From the NCBI RefSeq assembly GCF_007990755.1, contig NZ_BJXA01000081.1, positions 1 through 40,648 of the forward strand: DNA of 40,648 nucleotides, given 5' to 3'. Of the stretch, positions 17,853 through 26,327 are shown piece after piece. This DNA is from Nocardia ninae NBRC 108245 (GTDB lineage: Bacteria; Actinomycetota; Actinomycetes; Mycobacteriales; Mycobacteriaceae). A program made the position numbers and the translations under genes. Below the pieces are notes generated by a model. It made no database searches. It was not told where the DNA came from and saw only the letters and a program-made list of their open reading frames with translations. Position 1 is the stretch's first letter. Each line of letters begins with the position of its first letter.

Positions 17853-18899
17853 TCATCCGAGACGAACCAGCATCTTGCCTGTGTTGGCACCGGAGAGCAC
17901 GCCGAGGAACGCGGCAGGCGCCTGCTCGATGCCCTCGTAGACGGTCTCGGTGGTGCGGATCGTCCCGTCGGCCAGCCAGGCGGCTGCCTTGCCGATGTAC
18001 TCGCCGAAGATCGGGAAGTAACTGTTCACCAGCATGCCGCGCAGCGAAACCTCCCGCGTCGCAGCCTTGTACAGGTCGGGGCCCGGCTCGGCGGTGTCGC
18101 CGTTGTAGCCGCTGATCGCGCCGACGAGCGCGATCCGGCCCTTCGGCCGCATGGCCTCGACGGCGACCCGCAGGTGTTCGCCGCCGACACTGTCGAGGTA
18201 GACGTCGATGCCCGCCGGCGCGGCCGTGGCGAGCTGACCGGCCAGATCACCTGCCCGATAGTCGATCGCGGCGTCGAAGCCGAATTCGTCCAGCAGCAGC
18301 CTGGTCTTGGCGGGCCCACCCGCGGACCCGATCACTTTGGCCGCCCCGAGCGCCTTGGCGATCTGCCCGGCCACACTGCCCACCGCGCCCGCCGCCGCCG
18401 AAATGAACACGGTGTCACCGGGTTTCACCGGCGCCACATCGGTCAGTGCGGCGTACGCCGTGAGGCCGGTGGTGCCCAGCGCGCCGAGGTAGTGGTGCGC
18501 CGCGGCGAGCGAGGTGTCGATCGGGGTCACCGCAGCCGCGTCGAGCACCGCGTACTCCCGCCAGCCCGCGAAGTGCGACACCGTGCTGCCCACCGCGATA
18601 CCCGCCGCCTTCGACGCGATCACCTCGCCGACCGCCGAACCCTCCAGTGCCGCAGCCAATTCGAACGGCGCGATGTAGGACGGTCGATCGTCCATCCGTC
18701 CCCGCATGTAGGGATCCACCGACATCCAGGTGTTGCGCACCAAGACTTGCCCGTCGGCAAGCTCCTCGATCGGCCGCCGCACCAACGCGAAATTCTGCGC
18801 GGTCGGCGCGCCGACCGGCCGCGCCGCCAGCTGAATCTCTCGCGAGATCTGCGGCAGTACGCCCTCGGTGACCGGTCCCTGAGTGGTCTGAATGCTCAT
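17853..18899 (-). CDS. NADP-dependent medium-chain reductase (CurA/LTB4DH-like)
   Basis: A zinc-free medium-chain dehydrogenase/reductase of 348 residues that would reduce the C=C bond of alpha,beta-unsaturated ketones or aldehydes with NADPH. Typical motifs are VDPYMRGRMDD in the catalytic domain, GTTGLTAYAAL, and the nucleotide-binding AAAGAVGSVAGQIAKALGA. The closing GANTGKMLVRL is also characteristic of curcumin reductase/prostaglandin reductase relatives. ATG 18899 is preceded by AGAGGCAGAG. The AraC regulator lies 129 bp upstream in the same direction and may control it. Substrate inferred only by family. Confidence 0.9.
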   Translation of the reverse strand: MSIQTTQGPVTEGVLPQISREIQLAARPVGAPTAQNFALVRRPIEELADGQVLVRNTWMSVDPYMRGRMDDRPSYIAPFELAAALEGSAVGEVIASKAAGIAVGSTVSHFAGWREYAVLDAAAVTPIDTSLAAAHHYLGALGTTGLTAYAALTDVAPVKPGDTVFISAAAGAVGSVAGQIAKALGAAKVIGSAGGPAKTRLLLDEFGFDAAIDYRAGDLAGQLATAAPAGIDVYLDSVGGEHLRVAVEAMRPKGRIALVGAISGYNGDTAEPGPDLYKAATREVSLRGMLVNSYFPIFGEYIGKAAAWLADGTIRTTETVYEGIEQAPAAFLGVLSGANTGKMLVRLG

Positions 18900-19028
18900 C
18901 GCTCTGCCTCTACTTCGCTGTCTTCCCGAACCATTCGATCCGGTACCGAGAACGTTATGAGCCGAACCCCCCCACCCCCAGGTCCCGAAACGCCACCCCC
19001 CGGTCCAAACGCGACACGTCTGGCGGGG

Positions 19029-20063
19029 TCAGTTGGTTCGGAGGTGAGTGGGGGAGGTTCCGGCCCAGCGGTGGACGGCCTTGCGGAGGGCGCGGTCGTC
19101 GGTGAAGCCGAGGCGGTCGGCGATGGCGGAGGTGGTCAGATGTCCTTCGGCGAGAAGGGTTTTCGCCTGTTCGTAGCGGACCTGGTCGTACTCGGTGCGC
19201 CAGGTGGTGCCGTGCTCGGCGAGCTGCCGTTGCAGGGTTCGTGGGCTGACCGCCAGTCGGCGGGCGACGGTGGCCAGCGACGCGTCACCGGCGGCGAGGG
19301 CGGCGGCCAGCGCGACGCGGAACGCTTCCAGTGGGCCGGGGATCACGCGGGCGGTGGACAGGACCAGGTCGGCGTGGCTGCGTAGGAGGTCCGCGAGCAT
19401 CGGGTCGGCGCGGGGCAGTGCGGCGGTGGCGTCCGCGGCGGTGAAGGTGATGGTGTCGGCCGGCGCGTCGAACTCGATGCGGTCGGTGCCGAACGCGTCG
19501 AGCAGTGCGTCGTGGTTGTTCGGCGCGGCCCGGCTGAACGCGACACGGGCCGGGATCACCTGCCGTCCGGTGGCTTCACGGGCACGCCGCAGGTAGTAGG
19601 CGAGCACATACTCGTTGATCACCGCGGCGACGGCCGGGTCACCCGCGGTGGTGCGGAACCCGACGGTGAGATCGCCGTCGTGCGCGAGGTCGAAACCCTC
19701 GGCCGCCGCCGTGACCAACCGGTGGTACGGCTGCGCGGCCCGCAGCGCGTCCGCCAGCGTCGGTCCGTTCGTGACGAGATAGTCCCAGGTGGTCAAGGTC
19801 CCGAGCGGCGCGGCAGTGACCACGGCGAGCCCAGCACCCGGCTCCGGCCCGAGCTCAGCGAGCAGCTCCCACAACCGCACCAGCGAGCTCAGCGGAATGC
19901 GATTGAGCTCCCCGGCGAGCACTCCGTCGTCGATGCCGTGGATCGCCGAGAGCTGGTCCGCTCCGACACCGGCCCGTCGGGCCGTATCACGGACGAGCCG
20001 GATGAGGTGTGTCGAAGCAGTGCCGTCGATAGGCGCCGCACCCCTTGACCGACTCTCCACCAC
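19029..20063 (-). CDS. AraC-family transcriptional regulator
   Basis: A 344-residue regulator with an N-terminal arabinose-binding-like sensory domain (about 20-215) and a C-terminal AraC HTH pair (about 240-340). The first helix set reads [20 protein letters not shown] and the second [20 protein letters not shown] ending GTSPTHLR. This layout is the OruR/ArgR-like subgroup that senses small metabolites. GTG 20063 is preferred because TACTGT (20075-20070) lies 6 nt before it; the frame is open to 20219 but would then overlap the start of lpd. It is divergent from lpd. It is not RamB, which is encoded at 38046. Confidence 0.87.
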   Translation of the reverse strand: MVESRSRGAAPIDGTASTHLIRLVRDTARRAGVGADQLSAIHGIDDGVLAGELNRIPLSSLVRLWELLAELGPEPGAGLAVVTAAPLGTLTTWDYLVTNGPTLADALRAAQPYHRLVTAAAEGFDLAHDGDLTVGFRTTAGDPAVAAVINEYVLAYYLRRAREATGRQVIPARVAFSRAAPNNHDALLDAFGTDRIEFDAPADTITFTAADATAALPRADPMLADLLRSHADLVLSTARVIPGPLEAFRVALAAALAAGDASLATVARRLAVSPRTLQRQLAEHGTTWRTEYDQVRYEQAKTLLAEGHLTTSAIADRLGFTDDRALRKAVHRWAGTSPTHLRTN

Positions 20064-20194
20064 GGCCACACAGTAGCGAGCCGATATGTCCGGTTCCCTA
20101 CTCGATCGCCCGGGCGAACACCGAACTTTCGCCCAGGTGTGGCCTACGGCGCATTGTTGTGGGGGACCGGTGGGCCAACTCGTAGCGACAGAGT

Positions 20195-20207
20195 TAGGCT
20201 CGGTGTC
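20195..20207 (+). promoter_or_regulatory. -10 element and leaderless start of lpd
   Basis: TAGGCT at 20195-20200 is followed by 7 nt and then the GTG start at 20208. This spacing places transcription initiation at the start codon. No convincing -35 or ribosome site was found. Confidence 0.5.
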
Positions 20208-21611
20208 GTGACTTCCCATTACGACGTTGTCGTTCTCGGTGCCGGTCCTGGCGGTTACGTCGCCGCCATCCGTGCGGCACAGTTAGGCCTCCGTACCGCG
20301 ATCGTCGAGCAAAAGTACTGGGGCGGTGTGTGCCTGAACGTCGGCTGCATCCCTTCCAAGGCGTTGCTGCGTAACGCAGAGCTGGCGCACATCTTCACCA
20401 AGGAAGCCAGGACCTTCGGGATCTCGGGCGAGGTGAGCTTCGACTTCGGCGTGGCGTTCGACCGCAGCCGCAAGGTGGCGGACGGCCGGGTCAAGGGCGT
20501 CCACTTCCTGATGAAGAAGAACAAGATCGACGAGTTCGACGGCAAGGGCACCTTCACCGACGCGAACACGCTCTCGGTCGAGCTGTCCAAGGGCGGCACC
20601 GAGACCGTCACGTTCGACAACGCGATCATCGCGACCGGCACCGTCACCAAGCTGCTGCCCGGCACGCAGCTCAGCGACAACGTGGTCACCTACGAGGAGC
20701 AGATCCTCACCCGCGACCTGCCCGGCTCGATCCTCATCGTCGGCGCGGGCGCGATCGGCATGGAGTTCGGCTACGTCCTGAAGAACTACGGCGTCGATGT
20801 GCGCATCGTGGAGTTCCTGGACCGCGCGCTGCCGAACGAGGACGCCGACGTCTCCAAGGAGATCACCAAGCAGTACAAGAAGCTCGGCATCACCATCAGC
20901 ACCGGTGCCGCCGTGCAGTCGATCGACGACGACGGCGCCAAGGTCACCGTCGCGATCAAGGACAACAAGTCCGGCAACGTGGAGACGGTCACCGTCGACA
21001 AGGTGCTGCAGGCCGTCGGCTTCGCGCCCCGCGTCGAGGGCTACGGACTGGAGGCGGCGGGCGTCCAGCTCACCGACCGCGGCGCCATCGCGATCGACGA
21101 CTACATGCGCACCAACGTGTCGCACATCTACGCCATCGGCGACGTGACCGCCAAGCTGCAACTCGCGCACGTCGCGGAGGCGCAGGGTGTGGTCGCCGCC
21201 GAGACCATCGCGGGTGCGGACACCGTCACCCTCGGTGACTACCGGATGATGCCGCGCGCCACCTTCTGCCAGCCGCAGGTCGCCAGCTTCGGCCTGACCG
21301 AGCAGCAGGCCCGCGACGAGGGCTACGACGTGAAGGTCGCGACCTTCCCGTTCACCGCCAACGGCAAGGCGCACGGCCTCGGCGATCCGACCGGTTTCGT
21401 CAAGCTGGTCGCCGACACCAAGTACGGCGAGCTGCTCGGCGGCCACCTCATCGGCCCGGACGTCTCGGAGCTACTGCCCGAGCTCACCCTGGCGCAGAAG
21501 TGGGACCTCACGATCAACGAGCTCACCCGCAACGTGCACACCCACCCCACGCTCAGCGAGGCGCTGCAGGAAGCCTTCCACGGCCTCGCCGGCCACATGA
21601 TCAACTTCTGA
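20208..21611 (+). CDS. lpd: Dihydrolipoyl dehydrogenase
   Basis: The flavoprotein E3 component that reoxidises dihydrolipoamide in pyruvate and other 2-oxoacid dehydrogenase complexes, and in mycobacteria also in the AhpC/AhpD peroxidase chain. The 467 residues carry the FAD motif [17 protein letters not shown], redox disulfide C42/C47 in [18 protein letters not shown], the NAD motif [18 protein letters not shown], the flavin motif [19 protein letters not shown] and the C-terminal [14 protein letters not shown] with the catalytic His-Glu pair. GTG 20208 is the natural family start and has a -10 at the leaderless spacing. A strong intrinsic terminator follows. It is divergent from the AraC regulator. 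Confidence 0.97.
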   Translation: MTSHYDVVVLGAGPGGYVAAIRAAQLGLRTAIVEQKYWGGVCLNVGCIPSKALLRNAELAHIFTKEARTFGISGEVSFDFGVAFDRSRKVADGRVKGVHFLMKKNKIDEFDGKGTFTDANTLSVELSKGGTETVTFDNAIIATGTVTKLLPGTQLSDNVVTYEEQILTRDLPGSILIVGAGAIGMEFGYVLKNYGVDVRIVEFLDRALPNEDADVSKEITKQYKKLGITISTGAAVQSIDDDGAKVTVAIKDNKSGNVETVTVDKVLQAVGFAPRVEGYGLEAAGVQLTDRGAIAIDDYMRTNVSHIYAIGDVTAKLQLAHVAEAQGVVAAETIAGADTVTLGDYRMMPRATFCQPQVASFGLTEQQARDEGYDVKVATFPFTANGKAHGLGDPTGFVKLVADTKYGELLGGHLIGPDVSELLPELTLAQKWDLTINELTRNVHTHPTLSEALQEAFHGLAGHMINF

Positions 21612-21628
21612 TCGACCGCTGATCGCCG

Positions 21629-21671
21629 ACGGTGGCGTCCGGGCCTGAAAGGTCTGGGCGCCACCGTTTTT
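21629..21671 (+). terminator. Intrinsic terminator after lpd
   Basis: Long stem: ACGGTGGCG (21629-21637) pairs with CGCCACCGT (21659-21667), and an inner CCGGGCC/GGTCTGG helix with wobble pairs closes on a TGAAA loop. The stem runs into TTTTT at 21667-21671, the classic rho-independent form and rare in this GC-rich window. Confidence 0.9.
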
Positions 21672-21732
21672 CGTACCGCAACGGGCCGGTGGTCGGCTCG
21701 CCAACGTCGCGCCGGTCTGCTAGACAGCAGGG

Positions 21733-22434
21733 ATGCGGAAGTGGCTCATCGGTGGTGCATTGGTGCTCGTCGTCGTGCTGGCGGCGGCGGTCGGCGGCTA
21801 TTACCTGATGAATTCGCGGACGTACCAGTTGGCGGGGCGGTTGGTGGATCGGGTCGACACCACCGACAAGGTGGTCGCGTTGACGCTGGACGACGGCCCG
21901 ACCGACAAAGCGCCCGAGGTGCTGAAAACGCTGGCGGACAACCAGGTTACGGCCACGTTCTATCTGAACGGGCGCGATCTGGCTGCCCACCCGGCGCACG
22001 GCAAAGCGATCGCCGAGGCCGGCCACGAGATCGGCAACCACACCTACAACCATCGCCGCATGGTCTTGGTCTCCGCCGACACCGTCCGCGACGAGATCGA
22101 ACGCACCGACGCCGAGATCGCGAAAACCGGCTACCAGGGCCCCATTACGTTCCGTCCGCCCAACGGCAAGAAGCTGTGGGCGCTGCCGAAATATCTGTCC
22201 GACCACGACCGCACCACGGTGACCTGGGATGTCGAGCCCGACTCCGGCGGGAAGCCGAGCGCCGACAAACTCGTCGCCGACACCGTGGCGCAGGTTCGCC
22301 CCGGCTCGATCATTCTGCTGCACGTCATGCACGAGTACGCGGCGCCCGCGCTGGCCGCCATCCCGCGCATCGTCGCCGAACTCCGTGCCGCGGGCTACAC
22401 CTTCGTCACGGTGTCGGATCTGCTGAAGCGCTGA
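21733..22434 (+). CDS. Membrane-anchored polysaccharide deacetylase (NodB, CE4)
   Basis: A 233-residue enzyme with one N-terminal membrane segment (about residues 5-26) that places a NodB-type deacetylase outside the membrane, where it would remove acetyl groups from peptidoglycan or another glycan. CE4 motifs are complete: TLDDGP with D53/D54 (catalytic base and metal ligand), HTYNH with metal ligands H103/H107, RPPNG, WDVEP and the closing ILLHVM. The ATG at 21733 is followed at once by RKW and the hydrophobic helix, as expected of a signal anchor. It ends one base before the opposing PPOX gene. Confidence 0.91.
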   Translation: MRKWLIGGALVLVVVLAAAVGGYYLMNSRTYQLAGRLVDRVDTTDKVVALTLDDGPTDKAPEVLKTLADNQVTATFYLNGRDLAAHPAHGKAIAEAGHEIGNHTYNHRRMVLVSADTVRDEIERTDAEIAKTGYQGPITFRPPNGKKLWALPKYLSDHDRTTVTWDVEPDSGGKPSADKLVADTVAQVRPGSIILLHVMHEYAAPALAAIPRIVAELRAAGYTFVTVSDLLKR

Positions 22435-22851
22435 TCAGAGCATGCCGTAGGCGTGCGTCGGGGTGAGGATGGCCAAGGCGCGCCGATCGGCGACCATGGC
22501 TCGGCGGTAGTCGTCCCAGTCGGGGTGTTCACCGTTCGCGGCGCGGTAGTAGTCGACGAGCGCGTCCACGGTGGCGTCGTGTGGATCTTCGGCGACCGGC
22601 GTGACCGAGGCGATGGCCTCGATCACGGCGTAGGCGAAGAAGTCCTCGCGGCTGACGTGGATGGCGGCCCATGGCTCGCGCACCAGGTTGTGGTACTTCG
22701 CGCGGTCGGCGGTGATGGAGATGCGAATGAGGCCGTCGCCGCCGATCACGTGCAGCACGTTGGACTGTTGTGGGCGGCCGTTGCGCCGGATCGTGGTGAG
22801 GATCGACCTCTGGTGTTTGCGGGCGAAGTCGACTGCTTGGGCGAGTTCCAT
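22435..22851 (-). CDS. PPOX-class (F420/flavin-dependent) oxidoreductase
   Basis: A small split-barrel protein of 138 residues in the pyridoxamine-oxidase-like FDOR superfamily, many actinobacterial members of which use F420. Recognisable segments are ILTTIRRNGRPQQSNVLHVI, IRISITADRAKYHNLVREPW and AIHVSREDFFAYAVIEAIAS. The cofactor cannot be told from sequence alone. ATG 22851 is chosen; a TTG four codons earlier (22863) is also possible. Its stop abuts that of the deacetylase gene. Confidence 0.82.
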   Translation of the reverse strand: MELAQAVDFARKHQRSILTTIRRNGRPQQSNVLHVIGGDGLIRISITADRAKYHNLVREPWAAIHVSREDFFAYAVIEAIASVTPVAEDPHDATVDALVDYYRAANGEHPDWDDYRRAMVADRRALAILTPTHAYGML

Positions 22852-22905
22852 GGTGCTATTCAACCGCGTGTGATCCAGGTCTCTTCCCAGCGCGCGTAAC
22901 CGGGA

Positions 22906-23304
22906 TCAATCCCGGTGGTAGCTCTCCTGGGCGGCACGGACCTGCGGCATGCTCTGCTCCACCAGGTGGATCAGCGAGTGGAGCTGCTCGGCGACCTGCG
23001 CGCCGAGCTCGGTCAGCGTGTATTCGACGCGCGGTGGGATGGTTTCGTGCACCTCGCGGTGCACCATGCCGTCGCGTTCCAGCGCCTGCAGGGTCTGCGA
23101 GAGCATCCGCTCGCTGACGCCGTCGACGCGCCTGCGCAGTGCGCTGAATCGGTACGAGCCGTCACGCAGCGCGACCAGGGCGAGGATGCCCCAGCGGCTG
23201 GTCACGTTCTGCAAAACCGGGCGTGACGTGCAATCTTTCGCGAAAACGTCGGCTTCCAGCGTCGGATCGTCCAGATCTGGCGACGATGTGCGCTGCGTAC
23301 TCAT
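22906..23304 (-). CDS. HxlR/DUF24-family redox regulator (QorR-like)
   Basis: A 132-residue winged-helix regulator of the HxlR family. A single conserved cysteine, C25 in FAKDCTSRPVLQNV, stands where QorR/YodB-type thiol sensors have theirs, followed by TSRWGILALVALRDGSYRFS and SERMLSQTLQALERDGMVHR. It is divergent from a QorB-like quinone reductase, the same arrangement as qorR-qor2 of Corynebacterium glutamicum. ATG 23304 is preferred since TACTAT (23317-23312) lies 7 nt before it (leaderless), and that -10 is inside palindrome 23311-23323. Repression lifted by thiol oxidation is the likely mechanism (inference). Confidence 0.88.
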   Translation of the reverse strand: MSTQRTSSPDLDDPTLEADVFAKDCTSRPVLQNVTSRWGILALVALRDGSYRFSALRRRVDGVSERMLSQTLQALERDGMVHREVHETIPPRVEYTLTELGAQVAEQLHSLIHLVEQSMPQVRAAQESYHRD

Positions 23305-23310
23305 ACACCC

Positions 23311-23323
23311 GATAGTACCTATC
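23311..23323. promoter_or_regulatory. Palindrome over the regulator's own -10
   Basis: GATAG-TAC-CTATC, 5-bp arms around a 3-bp spacer, overlapping TACTAT, the presumed -10 of the HxlR gene on the minus strand. Likely autoregulatory half of a two-site operator. Confidence 0.5.
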
Positions 23324-23356
23324 TTGACCAAAGTGGTGTATGAATGCATAGTACTT

Positions 23357-23369
23357 ACTAATAGTTAGT
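23357..23369. promoter_or_regulatory. Second palindrome, on the quinone reductase side
   Basis: ACTAA-TAG-TTAGT, the same 5-3-5 geometry as the first palindrome and centred 46 bp from it. It lies 35 bp before the qorB-like start, placed to cover its promoter. Confidence 0.5.
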
Positions 23370-23403
23370 GCTTGCTGAACCGTACATACTCTTGGAGGTA
23401 GTC

Positions 23404-24255
23404 ATGACCGTTGCCGTCACCGGTGCCAGTGGACAACTGGGCCGTCTCGCCGTACAGGCTTTGCTGCGCGAGGGCACCACCTCGGTGGTCGCGATCGTGC
23501 GTGATCCGCAGAAGGTCGCCGACCTCGCCGAACTGGGCGCCGAGGTGCGCCAGGCGAGCTACGACGACGCCGACTCGCTCGATCGTGCGCTCGCCGGGGT
23601 CGATCGCGTGCTGCTGGTCTCCGGTAATGAATTCGGCGCCCGAGTGGCGCAGCACACCAACGTCATTCGCGCCGCCGAGCGCGCCGGCGTGCAACTGCTC
23701 GCCTACACCAGCATTCCGCGCGCGACGGAGAACCCGCTGATCCTGGCCCAGGAGCACATCGGCACCGAGGCGGTGCTCGCGGCGGCGACTGTCCCGCACG
23801 TGATTCTGCGCAACGGCTGGTACTGGGAGAACTACCTCGGCGGGCTCACACACGCGGTCGAGTCCGGTGTGCTGCACGGCGCGGCGGGGGAGGGCCGGGT
23901 GGCCGGTGCGGCGCGCGCCGACTACGCGGCGGTGGCCGCGAAGGTGCTCACCACCGACGGGCACGCCGGTCAGGTGTACGAGCTCGGCGGCGACGAACAC
24001 CTCATGTATGCCGATCTGGCCCAGGTGATTTCGGAGGCGGCCGGTAAGCCGGTGCGCTACGAGAACCTGGCCGAGGCGGACTATGCCGCCGTGCTCGAGC
24101 AGGCAGGGCTGCCCGCTGCCTACGCGACGACTCTCGCCGACGCGGACGCCGGCATCGCGACGGGCATCCTCGATGTGCACAGCGGCGACCTGCAGAAGCT
24201 GCTGGGCCGGGCGTCAACGCCTGCGGTCGAGGTGTTCCGCGCGGCGCTCGGATAA
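23404..24255 (+). CDS. NmrA-family NAD(P)H:quinone oxidoreductase (QorB-like)
   Basis: A 283-residue atypical SDR protein that would reduce quinones with NAD(P)H and so limit redox cycling. The N-terminal Rossmann motif MTVAVTGASGQLGRLAVQAL is typical of NmrA/QorB proteins, followed by AYTSIPRATENPLILAQEHI and the NGWYWENY segment that lines the QorB active site. ATG 23404 has TTGGAGG just upstream; the frame is open to 23368. It is divergent from an HxlR redox regulator with two palindromes between, which indicates induction by electrophiles or disulfide stress. Confidence 0.9.
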   Translation: MTVAVTGASGQLGRLAVQALLREGTTSVVAIVRDPQKVADLAELGAEVRQASYDDADSLDRALAGVDRVLLVSGNEFGARVAQHTNVIRAAERAGVQLLAYTSIPRATENPLILAQEHIGTEAVLAAATVPHVILRNGWYWENYLGGLTHAVESGVLHGAAGEGRVAGAARADYAAVAAKVLTTDGHAGQVYELGGDEHLMYADLAQVISEAAGKPVRYENLAEADYAAVLEQAGLPAAYATTLADADAGIATGILDVHSGDLQKLLGRASTPAVEVFRAALG

Positions 24256-24264
24256 CCGTGCTGT

Positions 24265-24322
24265 ACGGACACTTTCGCGAGCATTGCGCTGAATCGCCGC
24301 TCGACTCGGCGAAAGTGTCCGT
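24265..24322. terminator. 14-bp inverted repeat after the qorB-like gene
   Basis: ACGGACACTTTCGC (24265-24278) has a perfect reverse complement at 24309-24322 with a 30-nt spacer; a further GAG/CTC pairing extends the stem after a one-base bulge. No U-tract follows. It lies 10 bp after the qorB-like stop, so a terminator or mRNA-protecting hairpin is likely. Confidence 0.55.
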
Positions 24323-24340
24323 CCAGGCCGGGGTGCACGG

Positions 24341-24364
24341 CGGGGTTCCTGATGCGGAACCCCG
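24341..24364. terminator. Hairpin after the VOC gene
   Basis: CGGGGTTCC (24341-24349) pairs perfectly with GGAACCCCG (24356-24364) around TGATGC. It is 12 bp beyond the stop of the minus-strand VOC gene and is probably its terminator; together with the previous hairpin it separates two convergent genes. Confidence 0.6.
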
Positions 24365-24375
24365 CCGTCAGCAGC

Positions 24376-24753
24376 TCACACCCACTGCACGAGCTGCACG
24401 ATGATCCCGTTCGGATCCCTCATCTGGAAGTAGCGCTCATTCCACTCCTCGGTCTCGATCGGCGTGACGATCGGCACGCCCTCGCCCTGTAGTCGGGCGT
24501 ACTCCGCGTCGATGTCGTCCACCACGAACACCACGAGCAGTCCCTCGCCCGCGCTGCCCGCCGCGCTGCTCGGCTTGAAGCTCTTCAGTCCGGTGCGCAG
24601 GTAGATCACGTTCAACCCGGCATCGGGCCGGTCCAGCGAGACGAATCCGTCGGCCGACATCTTCTCGACGAAGCCGAGGTGGTCGATCAGGAACTTCGCC
24701 GAGGCCTGCGGATCGGGAACGTTGAGCGAGATGGCGGAAGCGGTGATATTCAT
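24376..24753 (-). CDS. VOC/glyoxalase-fold protein
   Basis: A 125-residue vicinal-oxygen-chelate protein with two beta-alpha-beta-beta-beta modules. ASAISLNVPDPQASAKFLID opens the first and LLVVFVVDDIDAEYARLQGE the second, ending RDPNGIIVQLVQW. Family members include glyoxalases, dioxygenases and antibiotic-binding proteins. The C-terminal metal-site Gln is seen but the other ligands are not certain, so function is unassigned. ATG 24753 has GAGGAGGG upstream. It is divergent from a TetR gene with repeats in the shared promoter region. Confidence 0.85.
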   Translation of the reverse strand: MNITASAISLNVPDPQASAKFLIDHLGFVEKMSADGFVSLDRPDAGLNVIYLRTGLKSFKPSSAAGSAGEGLLVVFVVDDIDAEYARLQGEGVPIVTPIETEEWNERYFQMRDPNGIIVQLVQWV

Positions 24754-24778
24754 GAGCCCTCCTCGGGATCAATTAACT

Positions 24779-24804
24779 CTATACTTAGTACGCTATACTT
24801 TGTA
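24779..24804. promoter_or_regulatory. Tandem 12-bp operator-like repeats between VOC and TetR genes
   Basis: CTATACTTAGTA (24779-24790) and CTATACTTTGTA (24793-24804) are direct repeats with 11 of 12 bases identical and 14 bp apart. Each contains a small palindrome, TACT-T-AGTA or TAC-TTT-GTA. They are A/T-rich in a GC-rich region and close to the VOC promoter. Confidence 0.58.
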
Positions 24805-24878
24805 GAAGAATTTCCGGGCGGCCGCACTATGACCTGCGTCACGCCGATACCATCGGGGCGACCAGGCGAGGAGGCAAG

Positions 24879-25772
24879 GTGGACGACGGTTCGGCGCAGC
24901 GGGGCAGCGAGGGTTCGGAGCAGCGCGTCGGCGATAACGCAGCAGAGCGCACCGGCCAGAACGCGGCAAACCGCACCGGCGGGAAGCCCGTCGATAAATC
25001 GCGTCGGGGCAGACAGGACCGCAGCAGCGCAGGCGATCCCGTTCGCACGCTGGAGTTGTTGTGGCGGGTCGCGGGCAGCCAGACGCCGACGCGCGGCCCG
25101 AAACAGCGCAGCAGCGTGGACGCCGTGGTCGCCGCCGCCATCGAGATCGCCGACACCGCAGGCATCGACGCGCTCACCATGCGCGCGGTCGCCACCGAAT
25201 TGGGCCTGACCCCCATGGCCACCTACACCTATGTGCCGGGCAAGGCCGAGCTGATCGACCTGATGGTGGACAAGGTCTACGCCGAGATGGACCGCGCCGA
25301 CCTGACGGAACTGCCGTGGCGCGACCGGGTCACCGCCATCGCGATGGCGAACCGCGCCATGCTGACGCGCCACCCGTGGGTCGCCTACCTGCCGACCACC
25401 CGCCCGCCGCTCGGCCCCGGCATGGCCGCCAAGTACGACTACGAACTGCGCGCGTTCGAGGGCCTCGGCCTGGACGACGTCACGATAGACGCCTCACTCA
25501 CCTACGTTCTCGGTTTCGTCACCTCGGTGGCCCGCATCGCGATCGACGCCGCACGCGCGGCCGCGGACAGCGCGATGTCGGATCACCAGTGGTGGGAGCG
25601 CGCCGCGCCGTTACTGGAGCAGGTCTTCGACCCGCGGCAATACCCGGTCGGCGCCCGCGTCGGAGCGACCGCCGGGATGACTCACGACGCCGCCTACAGC
25701 GCCGACCATGCCTTCGACTTCGGCCTCGCCCGGGTCCTCGACGGTTTGGCCACGCTCATCGAAAAGCGCTGA
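24879..25772 (+). CDS. TetR-family regulator with long N-terminal extension
   Basis: A 297-residue TetR protein. The first 80 residues are polar and low-complexity (GSAQRGSEGSEQRVGDNAAE and similar) and probably disordered. The HTH follows at about 85-130 (SVDAVVAAAIEIADTAGIDA, LTMRAVATELGLTPMATYTY). The C-terminal part resembles TetR_C domains of the tetracycline-repressor type. GTG 24879 has GAGGAGG at 24868-24874. It is divergent from the VOC gene, its likely target. Internal starts nearer the HTH cannot be excluded, but the ribosome site favours the long form. Confidence 0.85.
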   Translation: MDDGSAQRGSEGSEQRVGDNAAERTGQNAANRTGGKPVDKSRRGRQDRSSAGDPVRTLELLWRVAGSQTPTRGPKQRSSVDAVVAAAIEIADTAGIDALTMRAVATELGLTPMATYTYVPGKAELIDLMVDKVYAEMDRADLTELPWRDRVTAIAMANRAMLTRHPWVAYLPTTRPPLGPGMAAKYDYELRAFEGLGLDDVTIDASLTYVLGFVTSVARIAIDAARAAADSAMSDHQWWERAAPLLEQVFDPRQYPVGARVGATAGMTHDAAYSADHAFDFGLARVLDGLATLIEKR

Positions 25773-25781
25773 GCGCCTGCG

Positions 25782-26327
25782 CTACACCCCGTCGCGCTGG
25801 ATGCGCAGTGCGGTGATGGTGGCGGCCAGCCCTTCGTACTGGTTGACCAGCAGCACGATCTCGATGAGGCTGCGCTCGTCGTAGTGCCCGGCCAGTGCCG
25901 CCCAGTGCGCGTCGTCCAGGTCGCGGGTCTGCACCAACTGGTCGACGGCGGCGAGCAGGGCGCGGTGCTTGTCGGTCCAGCCCGGCGAGTCCGGTCCGGT
26001 GCGCACGCGGTCGAGGATCTCCGCCGTGACCCCGGCGCGCTTGCCGAGCCGGATGTGGTGGTCCATCTCGTATTCGCACTCACGCAGGTGCGCAACGCGC
26101 AGAATGACCAGCTCCGACTCGTGCCGGGGCAGCCTGCCCCCCGGCATGAGTTTGCCGGAGTAATGCAGCCAGCCGCGAAATAGCCCTCTGGTGCGGCCCA
26201 GTGTGCTGAACAGGTGGGCGTCGTCGGTGCCTGCAGCCTTGGAAAGCACCTGCCAGACAACCCAATTGATCGGGCCCAGCTCCCGCAGGCGTCCAGGTGA
26301 AATGCGTGGTCGCAGCGCTGAAACCAT
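25782..26327 (-). CDS. Carboxymuconolactone decarboxylase (CMD/AhpD-like) family protein
   Basis: A 181-residue helical protein of the CMD superfamily. The core is HESELVILRVAHLRECEYEM followed by DHHIRLGKRAGVTAEIL, which resembles the AhpD-type active helix, with one Cys and two His but without the CxxC pair of true AhpD. Such proteins may act as peroxidases, decarboxylases or isomerases; thiol peroxidase activity is doubtful with one Cys. ATG 26327 is chosen for GGAGGAG 11 nt upstream. It is convergent with the TetR gene. The 305-bp stretch upstream (26328-26632) shows no other gene I can support. Confidence 0.84.
   Translation of the reverse strand: MVSALRPRISPGRLRELGPINWVVWQVLSKAAGTDDAHLFSTLGRTRGLFRGWLHYSGKLMPGGRLPRHESELVILRVAHLRECEYEMDHHIRLGKRAGVTAEILDRVRTGPDSPGWTDKHRALLAAVDQLVQTRDLDDAHWAALAGHYDERSLIEIVLLVNQYEGLAATITALRIQRDGV

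Noticed and set aside
19029-20063. AraC-type regulator next to lpd as the RamB equivalent
   Set aside because: Domain layout is arabinose-binding-like plus AraC HTH; the true RamB is at 38046.
25782-26327. CMD-family gene as the ECF41 partner
   Set aside because: It lies over 24 kb from the sigma gene, with its own ribosome site and no ECF-like promoter seen.
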